A stretch of DNA of 64,000 nt, from positions 15,115 through 79,114 of the forward strand of contig JBJDYV010000106.1 of NCBI GenBank assembly GCA_051867655.1. Reading direction: 5' to 3'. Source of the DNA: JAJPXI01 sp051867655. Lineage in GTDB: Bacteria; Bacillota; Clostridia; Oscillospirales; Oscillospiraceae. The notes beneath the pieces were generated by a model. It worked only from the letters and a program-made list of their open reading frames with translations, did no database searches and was not told the origin of the DNA. Position 1 is the stretch's first letter. Every line of letters begins with the position of its first letter. A program made the position numbers and the translations under genes. Shown here one piece after another: positions 42,046 to 49,797 of the stretch.

Positions 42046-43056
42046 ATGGAAAACGAGCCGGAAAAGAGCGGAGAGATCCTGCTGTACGATAACGGCGGAG
42101 AAAAAGAATTCGTCAGCGTCATATTCAAAGACGAGAATTTTTGGCTGACACAGAAAGCCATGGGAGAGTTATTCGGGTGTACAGCTGACAACATTTCTCT
42201 GCATCTGAAAAATATCTTTGCAGAGGATGAACTGGACAAAGATTCAGTTACCGAGAAATTCTCGGTAACTGCCGCAGACGGCAAAAACTATATGACCCAA
42301 TGCTACAACCTGGACGCCATCATCGCCGTGGGCTACCGGGTTAACTCCAAGAAGGCCACCCGGTTCCGCCAGTGGGCGACCAAAACGCTGAAGGAGTACA
42401 TCCAAAAGGGCTTCGTCCTCAACGACGAGATGATGAAGAACGGCCGGCCCTTCGGCAAGGACTACTTCGACGAATTGCTGGAGCGAATTCGTGAAATTCG
42501 TGCCAGCGAGCGCCGGGCCTACCAGAAGATCGCGGACGTGTTTGAACAGTGCAGCTATGACTACGACAAAAACAGCGAAACCACGAAAGCCTTCTACGCC
42601 TTCGTGCAGAACAAGCTGCACTTCGCCGTGACGGGCAAGACAGCGGCGGAGCTGATCAGCGAGCGGGCCACTCTGGACAGCCCCACCATGGGCCTGACCA
42701 CCTGGAAGGGCGCACCGGACGGAAAAATTCTGAAAAGCGACACGCTGGTGGCCAAGAACTATTTGAACGAAAAGGAAATCTCCCGGCTGAACCGCCTGGT
42801 CACCATGTTCATCGACTACGCCGAGCTGATGGCGGAGGATGAGCAGCTGATGAGCATGAAGGACTGGCTGGCGGAGACCGACCGCTTCCTGCAAAACAAC
42901 CGCCGCAATGTGCTGGAGGGCAAGGGTAGCGTTTCCCACGATGACGCGGTGAAAAAGGTCAGCGGGATCTACGCCCAGTTCCGCAAAAAGCAGGACGCGG
43001 AGTACATTTCCGAGTTCGACCGGGAGACGGCGAAATACCTCAAGGGTGAGAAGTAG
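42046..43056 (+). CDS. RhuM/KilA-N-like protein
   Basis: A 336-residue protein of the RhuM family found in pathogenicity islands and mobile elements. The N-terminal part (FWLTQKAMGELFGCTADNISLHLKN) is a KilA-N/Bro-like DNA-binding domain; NLDAIIAVGYRVNSKKATRFRQWAT is the family signature; the C-terminal half is helical. AAGGAGG precedes ATG 42046. It ends 10 bases before the recombinase start, so the two form an operon. Role unknown; a regulatory function for the element is plausible. Confidence 0.82.
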   Translation: MENEPEKSGEILLYDNGGEKEFVSVIFKDENFWLTQKAMGELFGCTADNISLHLKNIFAEDELDKDSVTEKFSVTAADGKNYMTQCYNLDAIIAVGYRVNSKKATRFRQWATKTLKEYIQKGFVLNDEMMKNGRPFGKDYFDELLERIREIRASERRAYQKIADVFEQCSYDYDKNSETTKAFYAFVQNKLHFAVTGKTAAELISERATLDSPTMGLTTWKGAPDGKILKSDTLVAKNYLNEKEISRLNRLVTMFIDYAELMAEDEQLMSMKDWLAETDRFLQNNRRNVLEGKGSVSHDDAVKKVSGIYAQFRKKQDAEYISEFDRETAKYLKGEK

Positions 43057-43066
43057 GTGATTCCAT

Positions 43067-45286
43067 TTGATCGAAAAGTTTGACATCGCGGGCTACACCC
43101 GTATCTCGGTGGACGAGGAACTGGACCGGGACAACACCTCCATCGAAAACCAGAAGGCCATCATCGAGGATTTCGTGAAGCACAAGTTCCCGGACAGCAC
43201 CTTGACCTTCTACGAGGACCGGGACCGCTCCGGCTACACCTTCGAGCAGCGGGAGGGCTACCAGGCCATGCGCCGGGAGCTGATGGGCCATCAAAGGGAC
43301 ATCCTGATCGTCAAGGACTTCTCCCGCTTCTCCCGCCGCAACAGCCGGGGGCTGGTGGAGCTGGAGGACCTGCGGGACGCGGGTGTGCGCATCATCTCCA
43401 TCGGGGACGGCATCGACTTCCCCAATGACGACGACTGGCTGAAAATCCAGTTTCAATTCCTCATCAACGAAATGCCCGTCACCGACACCAGCAAAAAGGT
43501 GAAATCGGTCATCCAGCGGCGGCAGGCCGACGGCAAATGGATCTGCGCCGCGCCCTACGGCTACATCGTCAACAAGCGGCAGGAGTTTGAGATCGTTCCC
43601 ACCGAGGCGGATGTGGTGCGCCGTATCTTTCAGCTGTACATCGACGGCTGGGGGTATAAAAAGATCGCCAACTACCTGACCGACGAGGGCATCCCCACCC
43701 CGCGGATGGCGGAGCGGGAGCGCAAGGAGGCTGCCGGGGAGGACTACCACCGGGAAACGAAACCGGTGTGGAGCATTGTAACGGTGCAGGGCATCCTGGA
43801 CAACGACTTCTACATCGGCACCCTGCGGCAGGGCAAGTACACCCGGAAGAAAATCAACGGCGCGGAGGTCAAGCGGGACGAGAGTGACCATCTGGTGTTT
43901 GAGCACCACCACCAGGCCATCATTGACTACCGCACCTTTGCCACCGTTCGGGCGCTGCGGGACAAGCGCTCCACCGCCCACTACCGGGGCGTCAAGAAAA
44001 ACGACAACGTCTACTCCGGCTTTCTGGAGTGCGGCGACTGTGGCAGCCCCATGTTCGCCATGAGCCGTTCCGACTTAAAGGATGCCTACCGCTGCGGAGA
44101 GTACCACCGCCGGGGGCTGAAAGCCTGCACCAGCCACCACATCCGGGTGGACAAGCTGGACGAGCTGCTGAAAGCCTACGTCCGCAAGGTCAAAGAAAAC
44201 TCGGCCGCCATGCTGGAGCGGCTGAACGCCGATCTCGCCCGGGAGGCGGAGGATGTGGCGGAGACCGAGCAGAGCGCCGCCCATCTGGAGGAAGTGCTGG
44301 CCGATTTGCAGGAGGAGCTGAAGGCCACCAAGCGCCAGCGCATCCGGGACATGATGAAGCATCCGGAACAGGAGGAGACGCTGGAGGAGACCTACGACGA
44401 GCTGGAGAGCGACCTGATCCGCCGGATGGAAGGGTTACAAAATCAGCTCCAGATGACCGCCGACAAGCGCAACACCATCATCCGGGTGAACCGGGCGGCG
44501 AAAACGGCGCTGGAGGTCTTTGACGACATTCTGAACAAAGAAAAACTGGAGCGCAATGATTTGGAGCTGATCATCCACAAGATCAAGGTCTACGAGAACC
44601 ACATTGAGGTACAGCTCCAAGCGGATGTGGACAGCCTTCTGCGATGCGGCACGTTACCGGAAGAATGGGAGACCGCCGCAAATTTTCCTGAAGGCATCGT
44701 GGATAGCGAGCCCCTTGTAGGGGCGGCAATCTGCCGCCCGCGGGCGGATCATATCCGCCCCTACAAATTACAAATCGTCCAATCGAGCAGAAATCGAGCG
44801 GATAAGGTCTACGATGCCAATGTTATCAGTAACGGCGACCCGCTGGAGATTTACACCGATAAAGAGGGCGGGGTGATCTTTAAAAAATATTCCCTGATGG
44901 GCGGGCTGGCCGACTTTTCCGGCCAGATGTGCGAGACTCTGAACAAGACCACCGGGCAGATCACGGTCATCACCGACCGGGACACCTGCCTGGCGGTGGC
45001 GGGCTGCGCCCGCCGGGAGCTGGCGGACAAGCGGGTGTCCCCCGAGCTGGAGTCCATTATGGAGGGACGCCAGATTTATCAGTACGAAGGGGACGGCAGT
45101 CCGCTACCCGTGTGCGAGGAGGGCGACAAGTATCTGATCTCCGCCGCCGCGCCCATCCTGTCCGAAGGGGACGTGCTGGGGTGTGTGCTCTTCGCCACCA
45201 CCGACCCGGAAAAGCGTACCGGGGAGATCGAATACAAGCTGGCCCAGACCATCGCCGGATTTTTGGGCAAGCACATGGAAAGCTGA
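43067..45286 (+). CDS. Large serine recombinase fused in frame to the C-terminal part of SpoVT
   Basis: A 739-residue hybrid. Residues 8-150 are the resolvase domain with the nucleophile in YTRISVDEE (Ser14) and SRFSRRNSRG; about 165-270 the recombinase domain (PYGYIVNKR, WGYKKIANYL); then a zinc ribbon (CGDCGSP ... CGEY); and a long coiled coil to about 480. Residues 590-739 (GDPLEIYTDKEGG to GFLGKHMES) are SpoVT from residue 31 to its end, including the GAF-like domain. The element boundary is at codon 590. TTG 43067 is the start, with TAGGTGA upstream. After excision the recombinase would instead end in 28 new residues after GDP and stop at 15008. The protein should be catalytically complete. 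Confidence 0.93.
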   Translation: MIEKFDIAGYTRISVDEELDRDNTSIENQKAIIEDFVKHKFPDSTLTFYEDRDRSGYTFEQREGYQAMRRELMGHQRDILIVKDFSRFSRRNSRGLVELEDLRDAGVRIISIGDGIDFPNDDDWLKIQFQFLINEMPVTDTSKKVKSVIQRRQADGKWICAAPYGYIVNKRQEFEIVPTEADVVRRIFQLYIDGWGYKKIANYLTDEGIPTPRMAERERKEAAGEDYHRETKPVWSIVTVQGILDNDFYIGTLRQGKYTRKKINGAEVKRDESDHLVFEHHHQAIIDYRTFATVRALRDKRSTAHYRGVKKNDNVYSGFLECGDCGSPMFAMSRSDLKDAYRCGEYHRRGLKACTSHHIRVDKLDELLKAYVRKVKENSAAMLERLNADLAREAEDVAETEQSAAHLEEVLADLQEELKATKRQRIRDMMKHPEQEETLEETYDELESDLIRRMEGLQNQLQMTADKRNTIIRVNRAAKTALEVFDDILNKEKLERNDLELIIHKIKVYENHIEVQLQADVDSLLRCGTLPEEWETAANFPEGIVDSEPLVGAAICRPRADHIRPYKLQIVQSSRNRADKVYDANVISNGDPLEIYTDKEGGVIFKKYSLMGGLADFSGQMCETLNKTTGQITVITDRDTCLAVAGCARRELADKRVSPELESIMEGRQIYQYEGDGSPLPVCEEGDKYLISAAAPILSEGDVLGCVLFATTDPEKRTGEIEYKLAQTIAGFLGKHMES
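44715..44766. repeat. Palindromic interspersed repeat inside the recombinase gene
   Basis: TTGTAGGGGCGG (44715-44726) and CCGCCCCTACAA (44755-44766) are perfect inverted repeats enclosing GGCGGCA-ATC-TGCCGCC and GGGCGGAT-CAT-ATCCGCCC. It adds an in-frame tract (GAAICRPRADHIRPYK) near residue 555, after the coiled coil, where it probably does no harm. Confidence 0.8.
44834..44842 (+). other. Right attachment site core
   Basis: GGCGACCCG in frame within the recombinase-SpoVT fusion. The element-side arm ATGCCAATGTTATCAGTAAC (44814-44833) mirrors the left-end arm 14924-14943 with three mismatches in 20. The symmetry centre falls between the fourth and fifth bases of the core (dinucleotide GA). 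Confidence 0.92.
44834..45286 (+). pseudogene. spoVT: spoVT 3' part, displaced by the element
   Basis: 150 codons plus stop corresponding to SpoVT residues 31-180: the second half of the AbrB-like swapped hairpin (LEIYTDKEGGVIFKKYS) and the GAF-like sensory domain (VITDRDTCLAVAG, AAAPILSEGDVLGCV) ending GFLGKHMES. It has no own start codon or ribosome site and is translated only as the tail of the recombinase while the element is integrated. Confidence 0.93.
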
Positions 45287-45295
45287 ACAGACAAA

Positions 45296-45328
45296 CGGCG
45301 GCAGACGCGGGTTGAGCGCCTGCCGCCG
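45296..45328 (+). terminator. Terminator after spoVT
   Basis: CGGCGGCAG (45296-45304) pairs with CTGCCGCCG (45320-45328) and CGATTTTA follows. Confidence 0.65.
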
Positions 45329-45475
45329 CGATTTTACACAGACTTTACAATGCTTTACACAACCTTGCTTTTTTGTAAACATTTCAAATGGTATACTGCA
45401 ACCGGAACATGAAAATGTATGCAAAAAAAGAAGGAGAAGTAAAGGAACCGCTGAAACTGAGGTTCCGAAACAAAT

Positions 45476-47251
45476 ATGGATCTTTTTGATGTTTTGACGC
45501 TGATCGGCGGGCTGAGCCTGTTTCTGTTCGGCATGAATCTGATGGGGTCGGCTCTGGAAAAGCGGGCCGGGCGCGGCCTGACCGCCATCCTGGGCAAGCT
45601 GACCACCGGGAAGCTGGCGGGCTTCCTGACCGGCCTGGGCGTGACCGCCATCATCCAGTCCTCCTCCGCCACCACGGTCATGGTGGTGGGTTTCGTCAAC
45701 TCCGGCCTGATGACCCTGAAGCAGGCCATCAACGTCATCATGGGCGCCAACGTGGGCACCACCGTCACCGCCTGGCTGCTGAGCCTGACCGGAATTGAGA
45801 GTACCAACGTGTTCGTCCGGCTGCTCAAGCCCTCCTCCTTCACTCCCATCCTGGCCCTGATCGGCATTGTGCTGTACATGATGCCCCACAGCACCAACAA
45901 GCGCAAGGACACCGGCACCATCCTGCTGGGCTTCGCCACCCTGATGTTCGGCATGGAGACCATGTCCGGCGCGGTGGCCGGGCTGAAGGAAGTGGATGCC
46001 TTCCGGAACATCCTGACCATGTTCTCCAACCCCGTCCTGGGCGTGCTGGCCGGGGCGGTGCTGACCGCCGTGATCCAGTCCTCCTCCGCCTCGGTGGGCA
46101 TCCTGCAGGCCCTGTCCTCCACCGGACAGATCACCTTCGGAGCCGCCGTGCCCATCATCATGGGGCAGAACATCGGCACCTGCGTCACCGCCCTGATCTC
46201 CTCCGTAGGCACCAACCGCAATGCCCGCCGGGCCTCCGTCGTCCATCTCAGCTTCAATATCATCGGCACCGCCCTGCTGCTGAGCCTGTTCTGCGCCGCC
46301 CGGGCGATTTTCGACCTGTCCGCCTTTGTGGACAGCCCCGCCAGCGAATGGGGCATCGCCGTGGCCCACTCTACCTTCAACATCCTCTGCACCGCCATTC
46401 TGCTGCCCTGCTCCGGGCTGCTGGAAAAGCTGTCCTACAAGCTGATCCCCGAGAGCGCCGCCCCGGCGGAGGAGAAGCAGATCGAGCTGGACGAGCGCCT
46501 GATGGCCACCCCCTCCGTGGCCCTGTCCCGCTGCAAGGTCGTCACCCGCGACATGGCCCGGGCGTCCGCCGAGGCCCTGCACCTGTCCCTTGAGATGTTC
46601 CGCAAATACGACGCCGACAAGGCCGAGCGGATCCGCAACGACGAGGACCTGGCCGACCACTATGAGGACATTTTGGGCAGCTACCTGGTCAAGCTGAACA
46701 CCTATTCCCTGAGTCCCGAGGACAGCCACGAGTCCACCAAGCTGCTGCACATGATCGGGGACCTGGAGCGCATCTCCGACCACGCCGTGAACATTCTGGA
46801 GTCGGCGGAGGAGCTGCGGGAGAAGGGGCTGACCTTCTCGGAGGAGGCCCGCCGGGAGCTGGCCAGCATGCTGGGGGCCGTGGGGGAGGCCGTGGACCTG
46901 GCCCTGGAGGCCTTTGAGAAGAACGACCTGACCATCGCCGCCCGGGTGGAGCCCCTGGAGCAGGTGGTGGACGTGCTGAAGACCCAGCTGCGCTCCCACC
47001 ACATCCTGCGCATGCAGCGGGGCGAGTGCTCCATCGAGGCCGGCTTCGTCTGGTCGGACCTGCTGACCGACCTGGAGCGGGTGTCCGACCACTGCTCCAA
47101 CATCGCCGGCTGCGTCATCGAGATGTCCCACGAGGGCCTGAACCTCCACGGCTACCTGAGCATGGTCCGGCACGAAAGCCCGGAGTACGCCGCGGTGTAC
47201 GAGGACTATACGGGCAAATATTTGAAGGACATTTTGCCCAATTGTGTGTAA
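45476..47251 (+). CDS. Na/Pi cotransporter family protein with PhoU-like domain
   Basis: A 591-residue membrane protein of the NptA/YjbB group that moves phosphate coupled to sodium. Two inverted Na/Pi repeats carry the hallmark QSSSATT and QSSSASV motifs (near residues 60 and 200), each followed by MGxNxGTxxTA. After eight or so helices the C-terminal third (about 350-580) is a cytoplasmic PhoU-like helical domain in two halves, with ELRSHHILRMQRG near the end. A TATACT box near 45400 may be its promoter. It follows the spoVT terminator and is a stand-alone gene. Import or export direction is not evident. Confidence 0.9.
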   Translation: MDLFDVLTLIGGLSLFLFGMNLMGSALEKRAGRGLTAILGKLTTGKLAGFLTGLGVTAIIQSSSATTVMVVGFVNSGLMTLKQAINVIMGANVGTTVTAWLLSLTGIESTNVFVRLLKPSSFTPILALIGIVLYMMPHSTNKRKDTGTILLGFATLMFGMETMSGAVAGLKEVDAFRNILTMFSNPVLGVLAGAVLTAVIQSSSASVGILQALSSTGQITFGAAVPIIMGQNIGTCVTALISSVGTNRNARRASVVHLSFNIIGTALLLSLFCAARAIFDLSAFVDSPASEWGIAVAHSTFNILCTAILLPCSGLLEKLSYKLIPESAAPAEEKQIELDERLMATPSVALSRCKVVTRDMARASAEALHLSLEMFRKYDADKAERIRNDEDLADHYEDILGSYLVKLNTYSLSPEDSHESTKLLHMIGDLERISDHAVNILESAEELREKGLTFSEEARRELASMLGAVGEAVDLALEAFEKNDLTIAARVEPLEQVVDVLKTQLRSHHILRMQRGECSIEAGFVWSDLLTDLERVSDHCSNIAGCVIEMSHEGLNLHGYLSMVRHESPEYAAVYEDYTGKYLKDILPNCV

Positions 47252-47266
47252 AACGCAGCGATTTTC

Positions 47267-47538
47267 CCGCGGCCCTTCTCAGCTTGTCGAAAAACCTTTC
47301 ATCACACCGAAGGAAGGCAGAGTTTAAGCGGGGGAGCTCGAGGGGGCAGAGCCCGCCTCGAATGGGATCGAATCCCTCGCAAGCCTTGGCCTGCAAGGCT
47401 TGCGGCGAGTAAAGCGAGGACTTTTGTGCCGCTGAGCGGCACAAAAGTAACGGGATTTTTGAAGACTGTCAAAACAGTCCAGAGGACTTTTTTGACAGTC
47501 TGAGAAGGGCCGCGGAACGAAAGCTCCGCGGCCCTTCT
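47267..47538. repeat. Nested-hairpin element with alternative pairings
   Basis: CCGCGGCCCTTCTCAG (47267-47282) and CTGAGAAGGGCCGCGG (47500-47515) are perfect 16-bp inverted repeats 217 bp apart. Between them lie hairpins at 47339-47360, 47364-47376, 47378-47404 (10-bp stem), 47420-47448 (14-bp stem) and 47464-47479. The right arm can instead pair with a third copy: AGAAGGGCCGCGGA (47503-47516) with TCCGCGGCCCTTCT (47525-47538). It may terminate the transporter transcript. No gene is supportable in 47252-47549. Confidence 0.65.
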
Positions 47539-47549
47539 TCGTCTATGTT

Positions 47550-47883
47550 TTGTTTCTCCAAAAACAAATTTTTCGTTGCTTTGGCAATGTACAACCGGGG
47601 GAGATCGTGGTATATAGGAAAGCATGGAAAACTGAACAGAGGATTCTGAGCGGCGGGAGCTAAAAGATGGCTCGTCTCATGTTTCTGCCGCCTGAGCCGG
47701 TTTCGGCTCACGGGGTCTGATCGGGAAACTGATGGGCCTTCACATTTTGAAAAGGAAGCCGCACTGCATGCCGGGCGCACGTCCCGGGTGCTTTGGTCGT
47801 ATGCCTGCTTTTCAGGTGTGCGGCTTTTTTGTTGCCCGGATTCCGTTTTCCGGTCCGTTACAGACGAAAATAGGAGGAACAAC
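47550..47883 (+). promoter_or_regulatory. Long structured leader of the binding-protein gene
   Basis: Over 250 bases without a gene precede the substrate-binding protein. They contain a GCGGC/GCCGC stem near 47655-47690, GAGCCG-GTTT-CGGCTC near 47693-47708, CCGGG/CCCGG near 47771-47787 and finally a terminator-like stem at 47756-47830. This is the layout of a riboswitch or attenuator. I could not match it to a class; the blocks expected of cobalamin riboswitches are not seen. Confidence 0.45.
47756..47830 (+). terminator. Leader terminator ahead of the binding-protein gene
   Basis: AAGCCGCAC (47756-47764) pairs with GTGCGGCTT (47818-47826) and TTTT follows. An inner hairpin of CCGGG/CCCGG is enclosed. 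It lies 54 bases before the start codon, so transcription of the gene requires read-through. Confidence 0.65.
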
Positions 47884-49017
47884 ATGAAAAAAAGTATTCT
47901 TGCCCTGCTGCTGGCCGCCTGCATGCTTCTGAGCGTCCTGGCCGGCTGCGCCAACACGAACAGCGCGGACGATTCCGCGTCGCAGCCCAGTGAGAACGTC
48001 TCCCAGAACGTGGAGGAGCAGAAGGAGGAAAACTCCCCCGCGCCTTCGGAGGAGCCTGCCGCGCCCACTGAGCGCACCGTGGTGGACTCCGGCGGCACCG
48101 AGGTCACCGTCCCCGCGCAGGTGGAGACCGTCATGACCTTCGGCTCCTGCGGCGTCATCAACACCCTGATCGAGACCCTGGGCTGCGGCTGGATGATCGC
48201 CAACGATATGAGCCCCCGCTTCTCCGACAACCCCGCGTGGCACTATCAGTACGAGTTCGCGCCCCAGATGGCCGAGCTGCCCCGCTATGAGGACGCCTCC
48301 GGCGAGATCGACATTGAAAACGTGGTGACCGCCGACCCCGACCTGATCATCGTCATGCAGGCCGCCACCGCCGAGACCCTGCGGGAGAAGGGCCTGAACG
48401 TGCTCTACATTGACTACGGCAACGGCAAGACCTCCGAGGCCCTGACCAACTCCATGAACATCCTGGGCGAGGCCCTGGGCGTGCCCGAAGCCGCGCAGGC
48501 GTACAGCGACTACATCGACGAGATGGTGGCCAAGATCGCCGACGTGACCAGCCCCCTGGCGGAGACGGACAAGAAGAAGGTCCTCTACGGCAACATCGCC
48601 CAGTACATGAACCCCCACATCCTGATCGAGTGGGTCATCGACGCCGCCGGCGGCATCAGCTGCACTGCCGACATCCATGAGTCCGGCTCCGTCCAGTTCA
48701 CCGCCGAGGACGTGCTGGCCTGGAATCCCGACGTGATCATGATGATCACCGACAACTCCGCCGACCTGAAGGCCGACGCGAAGGTCAACAGCGTCAACGC
48801 CATCGCCAACGACCAGATGTTTGTGTTCCCCACGGTGGGCCACTTCCTGACCGGCTCCTCCGAGGCCCCGCTGGGCATCCTCTGGCTGACCTACCACCTG
48901 TACCCGGAGCTGTATACCGCTGAGGATCTGGCGGGCGATATCTACTACTTCTACGACACCTTCTTCGGCTATCAGATGAGCGATGCGGAGATCGACGCCA
49001 TCATCAACAACAACTGA
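47884..49017 (+). CDS. ABC transporter substrate-binding lipoprotein (Fe/cobalamin type)
   Basis: A 377-residue lipoprotein with lipobox LAGC, an acidic linker and a class III (TroA/BtuF-like) binding fold of two lobes: TVVDSGGTEVTVP at the start, NVVTADPDLIIV in the first lobe, the long connecting helix, VLAWNPDVIMMI in the second. Such proteins bind iron chelates, haem or corrinoids for an ABC importer. No permease or ATPase gene is next to it, so it is an orphan. AGGAGG precedes ATG 47884. The Crp-type regulator gene starts on its last base, so they are coupled. The leader suggests control by a small ligand. Confidence 0.85.
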   Translation: MKKSILALLLAACMLLSVLAGCANTNSADDSASQPSENVSQNVEEQKEENSPAPSEEPAAPTERTVVDSGGTEVTVPAQVETVMTFGSCGVINTLIETLGCGWMIANDMSPRFSDNPAWHYQYEFAPQMAELPRYEDASGEIDIENVVTADPDLIIVMQAATAETLREKGLNVLYIDYGNGKTSEALTNSMNILGEALGVPEAAQAYSDYIDEMVAKIADVTSPLAETDKKKVLYGNIAQYMNPHILIEWVIDAAGGISCTADIHESGSVQFTAEDVLAWNPDVIMMITDNSADLKADAKVNSVNAIANDQMFVFPTVGHFLTGSSEAPLGILWLTYHLYPELYTAEDLAGDIYYFYDTFFGYQMSDAEIDAIINNN

Positions 49018-49754
49018 TGGAAAACGGGAAGAGCGAACAGGCGGATTATCTGCCTCTGATCGCTGCGCACAATCTGTTCCGGGGCATGTCCCGGGAGGAG
49101 ATCGAAAGCGTTCTGGCCCATCTGGACGGCAGGGTGCTCTCCTTTCAGGCGGGGGACCACCTGGAGGATCACCTGGAGACCCGGCCCGGCCGGGTCCTGG
49201 GCTGCATCCTGAGCGGCTGGGGCCAGGTGTACAAGGTGGACCCCTGGGGAAACCAGTCCATTATGGACTTTATGTCGCCGGACTACCTGCTGGGCTTCCA
49301 CAGCGTGTTCACCAGCGCGCGGCCCACCAAGTTCCGCGCCGTGGCCACCCAGCCGGGGTATGTGCTCATGCTGGACGCCGCCGAGCTGCTGGACCCCACC
49401 ATCCACACCGATTTTCCCCTGCTGGCCAAGCTGGAGAAAAATCTGGTCAGCGTCCTGGCGGAGCAGAACTGGCGGGCGCTGAAAAAGCTGGACATCCTCT
49501 CCGCCGAAAGCCTGCGGGAGAAGATCCTGCTGTATCTCAGCTACGAGGCCATGCATTTCGACTCGCTCTCCTTTGAGATCCCCTTCAGCCGCCAGGAGAT
49601 GGCCGACTACCTCTACGCCGACCGCAGCGCCCTGTCCCGGGAGCTGGGCAGGCTGCGGGACGAAGGCCTGATCGATTTTACCCGGAACCGCTTTACGCTG
49701 CACCTGCCGGGCCTGCCGGACGGAAAAGGCCCCAAGATGCCCCGCGGGTTATAA
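49017..49754 (+). CDS. Crp/Fnr-family transcription regulator
   Basis: A 245-residue regulator: an N-terminal cyclic-nucleotide-binding-like beta barrel (HNLFRGMSREEIESVLAHLDG, SIMDFMSPDYLLGF) and a C-terminal winged helix (FSRQEMADYLYADRSALSRELGRLRDEGLI). It lacks the cysteine set of oxygen-sensing Fnr. The start codon overlaps the stop of the binding-protein gene (TGATGG), so they are one operon. In relatives this pair often answers to metal, haem or redox ligands; here the signal is unknown. Confidence 0.88.
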   Translation: MENGKSEQADYLPLIAAHNLFRGMSREEIESVLAHLDGRVLSFQAGDHLEDHLETRPGRVLGCILSGWGQVYKVDPWGNQSIMDFMSPDYLLGFHSVFTSARPTKFRAVATQPGYVLMLDAAELLDPTIHTDFPLLAKLEKNLVSVLAEQNWRALKKLDILSAESLREKILLYLSYEAMHFDSLSFEIPFSRQEMADYLYADRSALSRELGRLRDEGLIDFTRNRFTLHLPGLPDGKGPKMPRGL

Positions 49755-49795
49755 AAAGGGCCCCAGTTCTCATTTCTTGAGAACTGGGGCCCTTT
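49755..49795. terminator. Bidirectional terminator
   Basis: An 18-bp perfect stem (AAAGGGCCCCAGTTCTCA at 49755-49772 with its complement at 49778-49795), loop TTTCT, between the convergent regulator and peptidase genes. Confidence 0.93.
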
Positions 49796-49797
49796 GC

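Larger units (their letters stand above)
14916..44833 (+). mobile_element. 29.9-kb integrative element inserted in spoVT
   Basis: The element is bounded by two copies of GGCGACCCG (14916-14924 and 44834-44842) and splits spoVT between codons 31 and 33. A large serine recombinase is the last gene, reading across the right boundary into the rest of spoVT. Joining the element's ends produces a quasi-palindromic attP (arms 17 of 20 matching), and joining the flanks restores a continuous 180-codon spoVT. Contents are typical of mobilisable, non-conjugative elements: RepA-like ATPase, oriT-like region, MobC, relaxase, DUF6076 and RhuM proteins. Cargo is a type III restriction-modification remnant and a surface lipoprotein / membrane sigma-factor cassette. 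Several genes are decayed while the recombinase is intact. Confidence 0.92.

Noticed and set aside
47550..47883. Cobalamin riboswitch
   Set aside because: The downstream gene would fit, but the conserved cobalamin box sequences could not be found.
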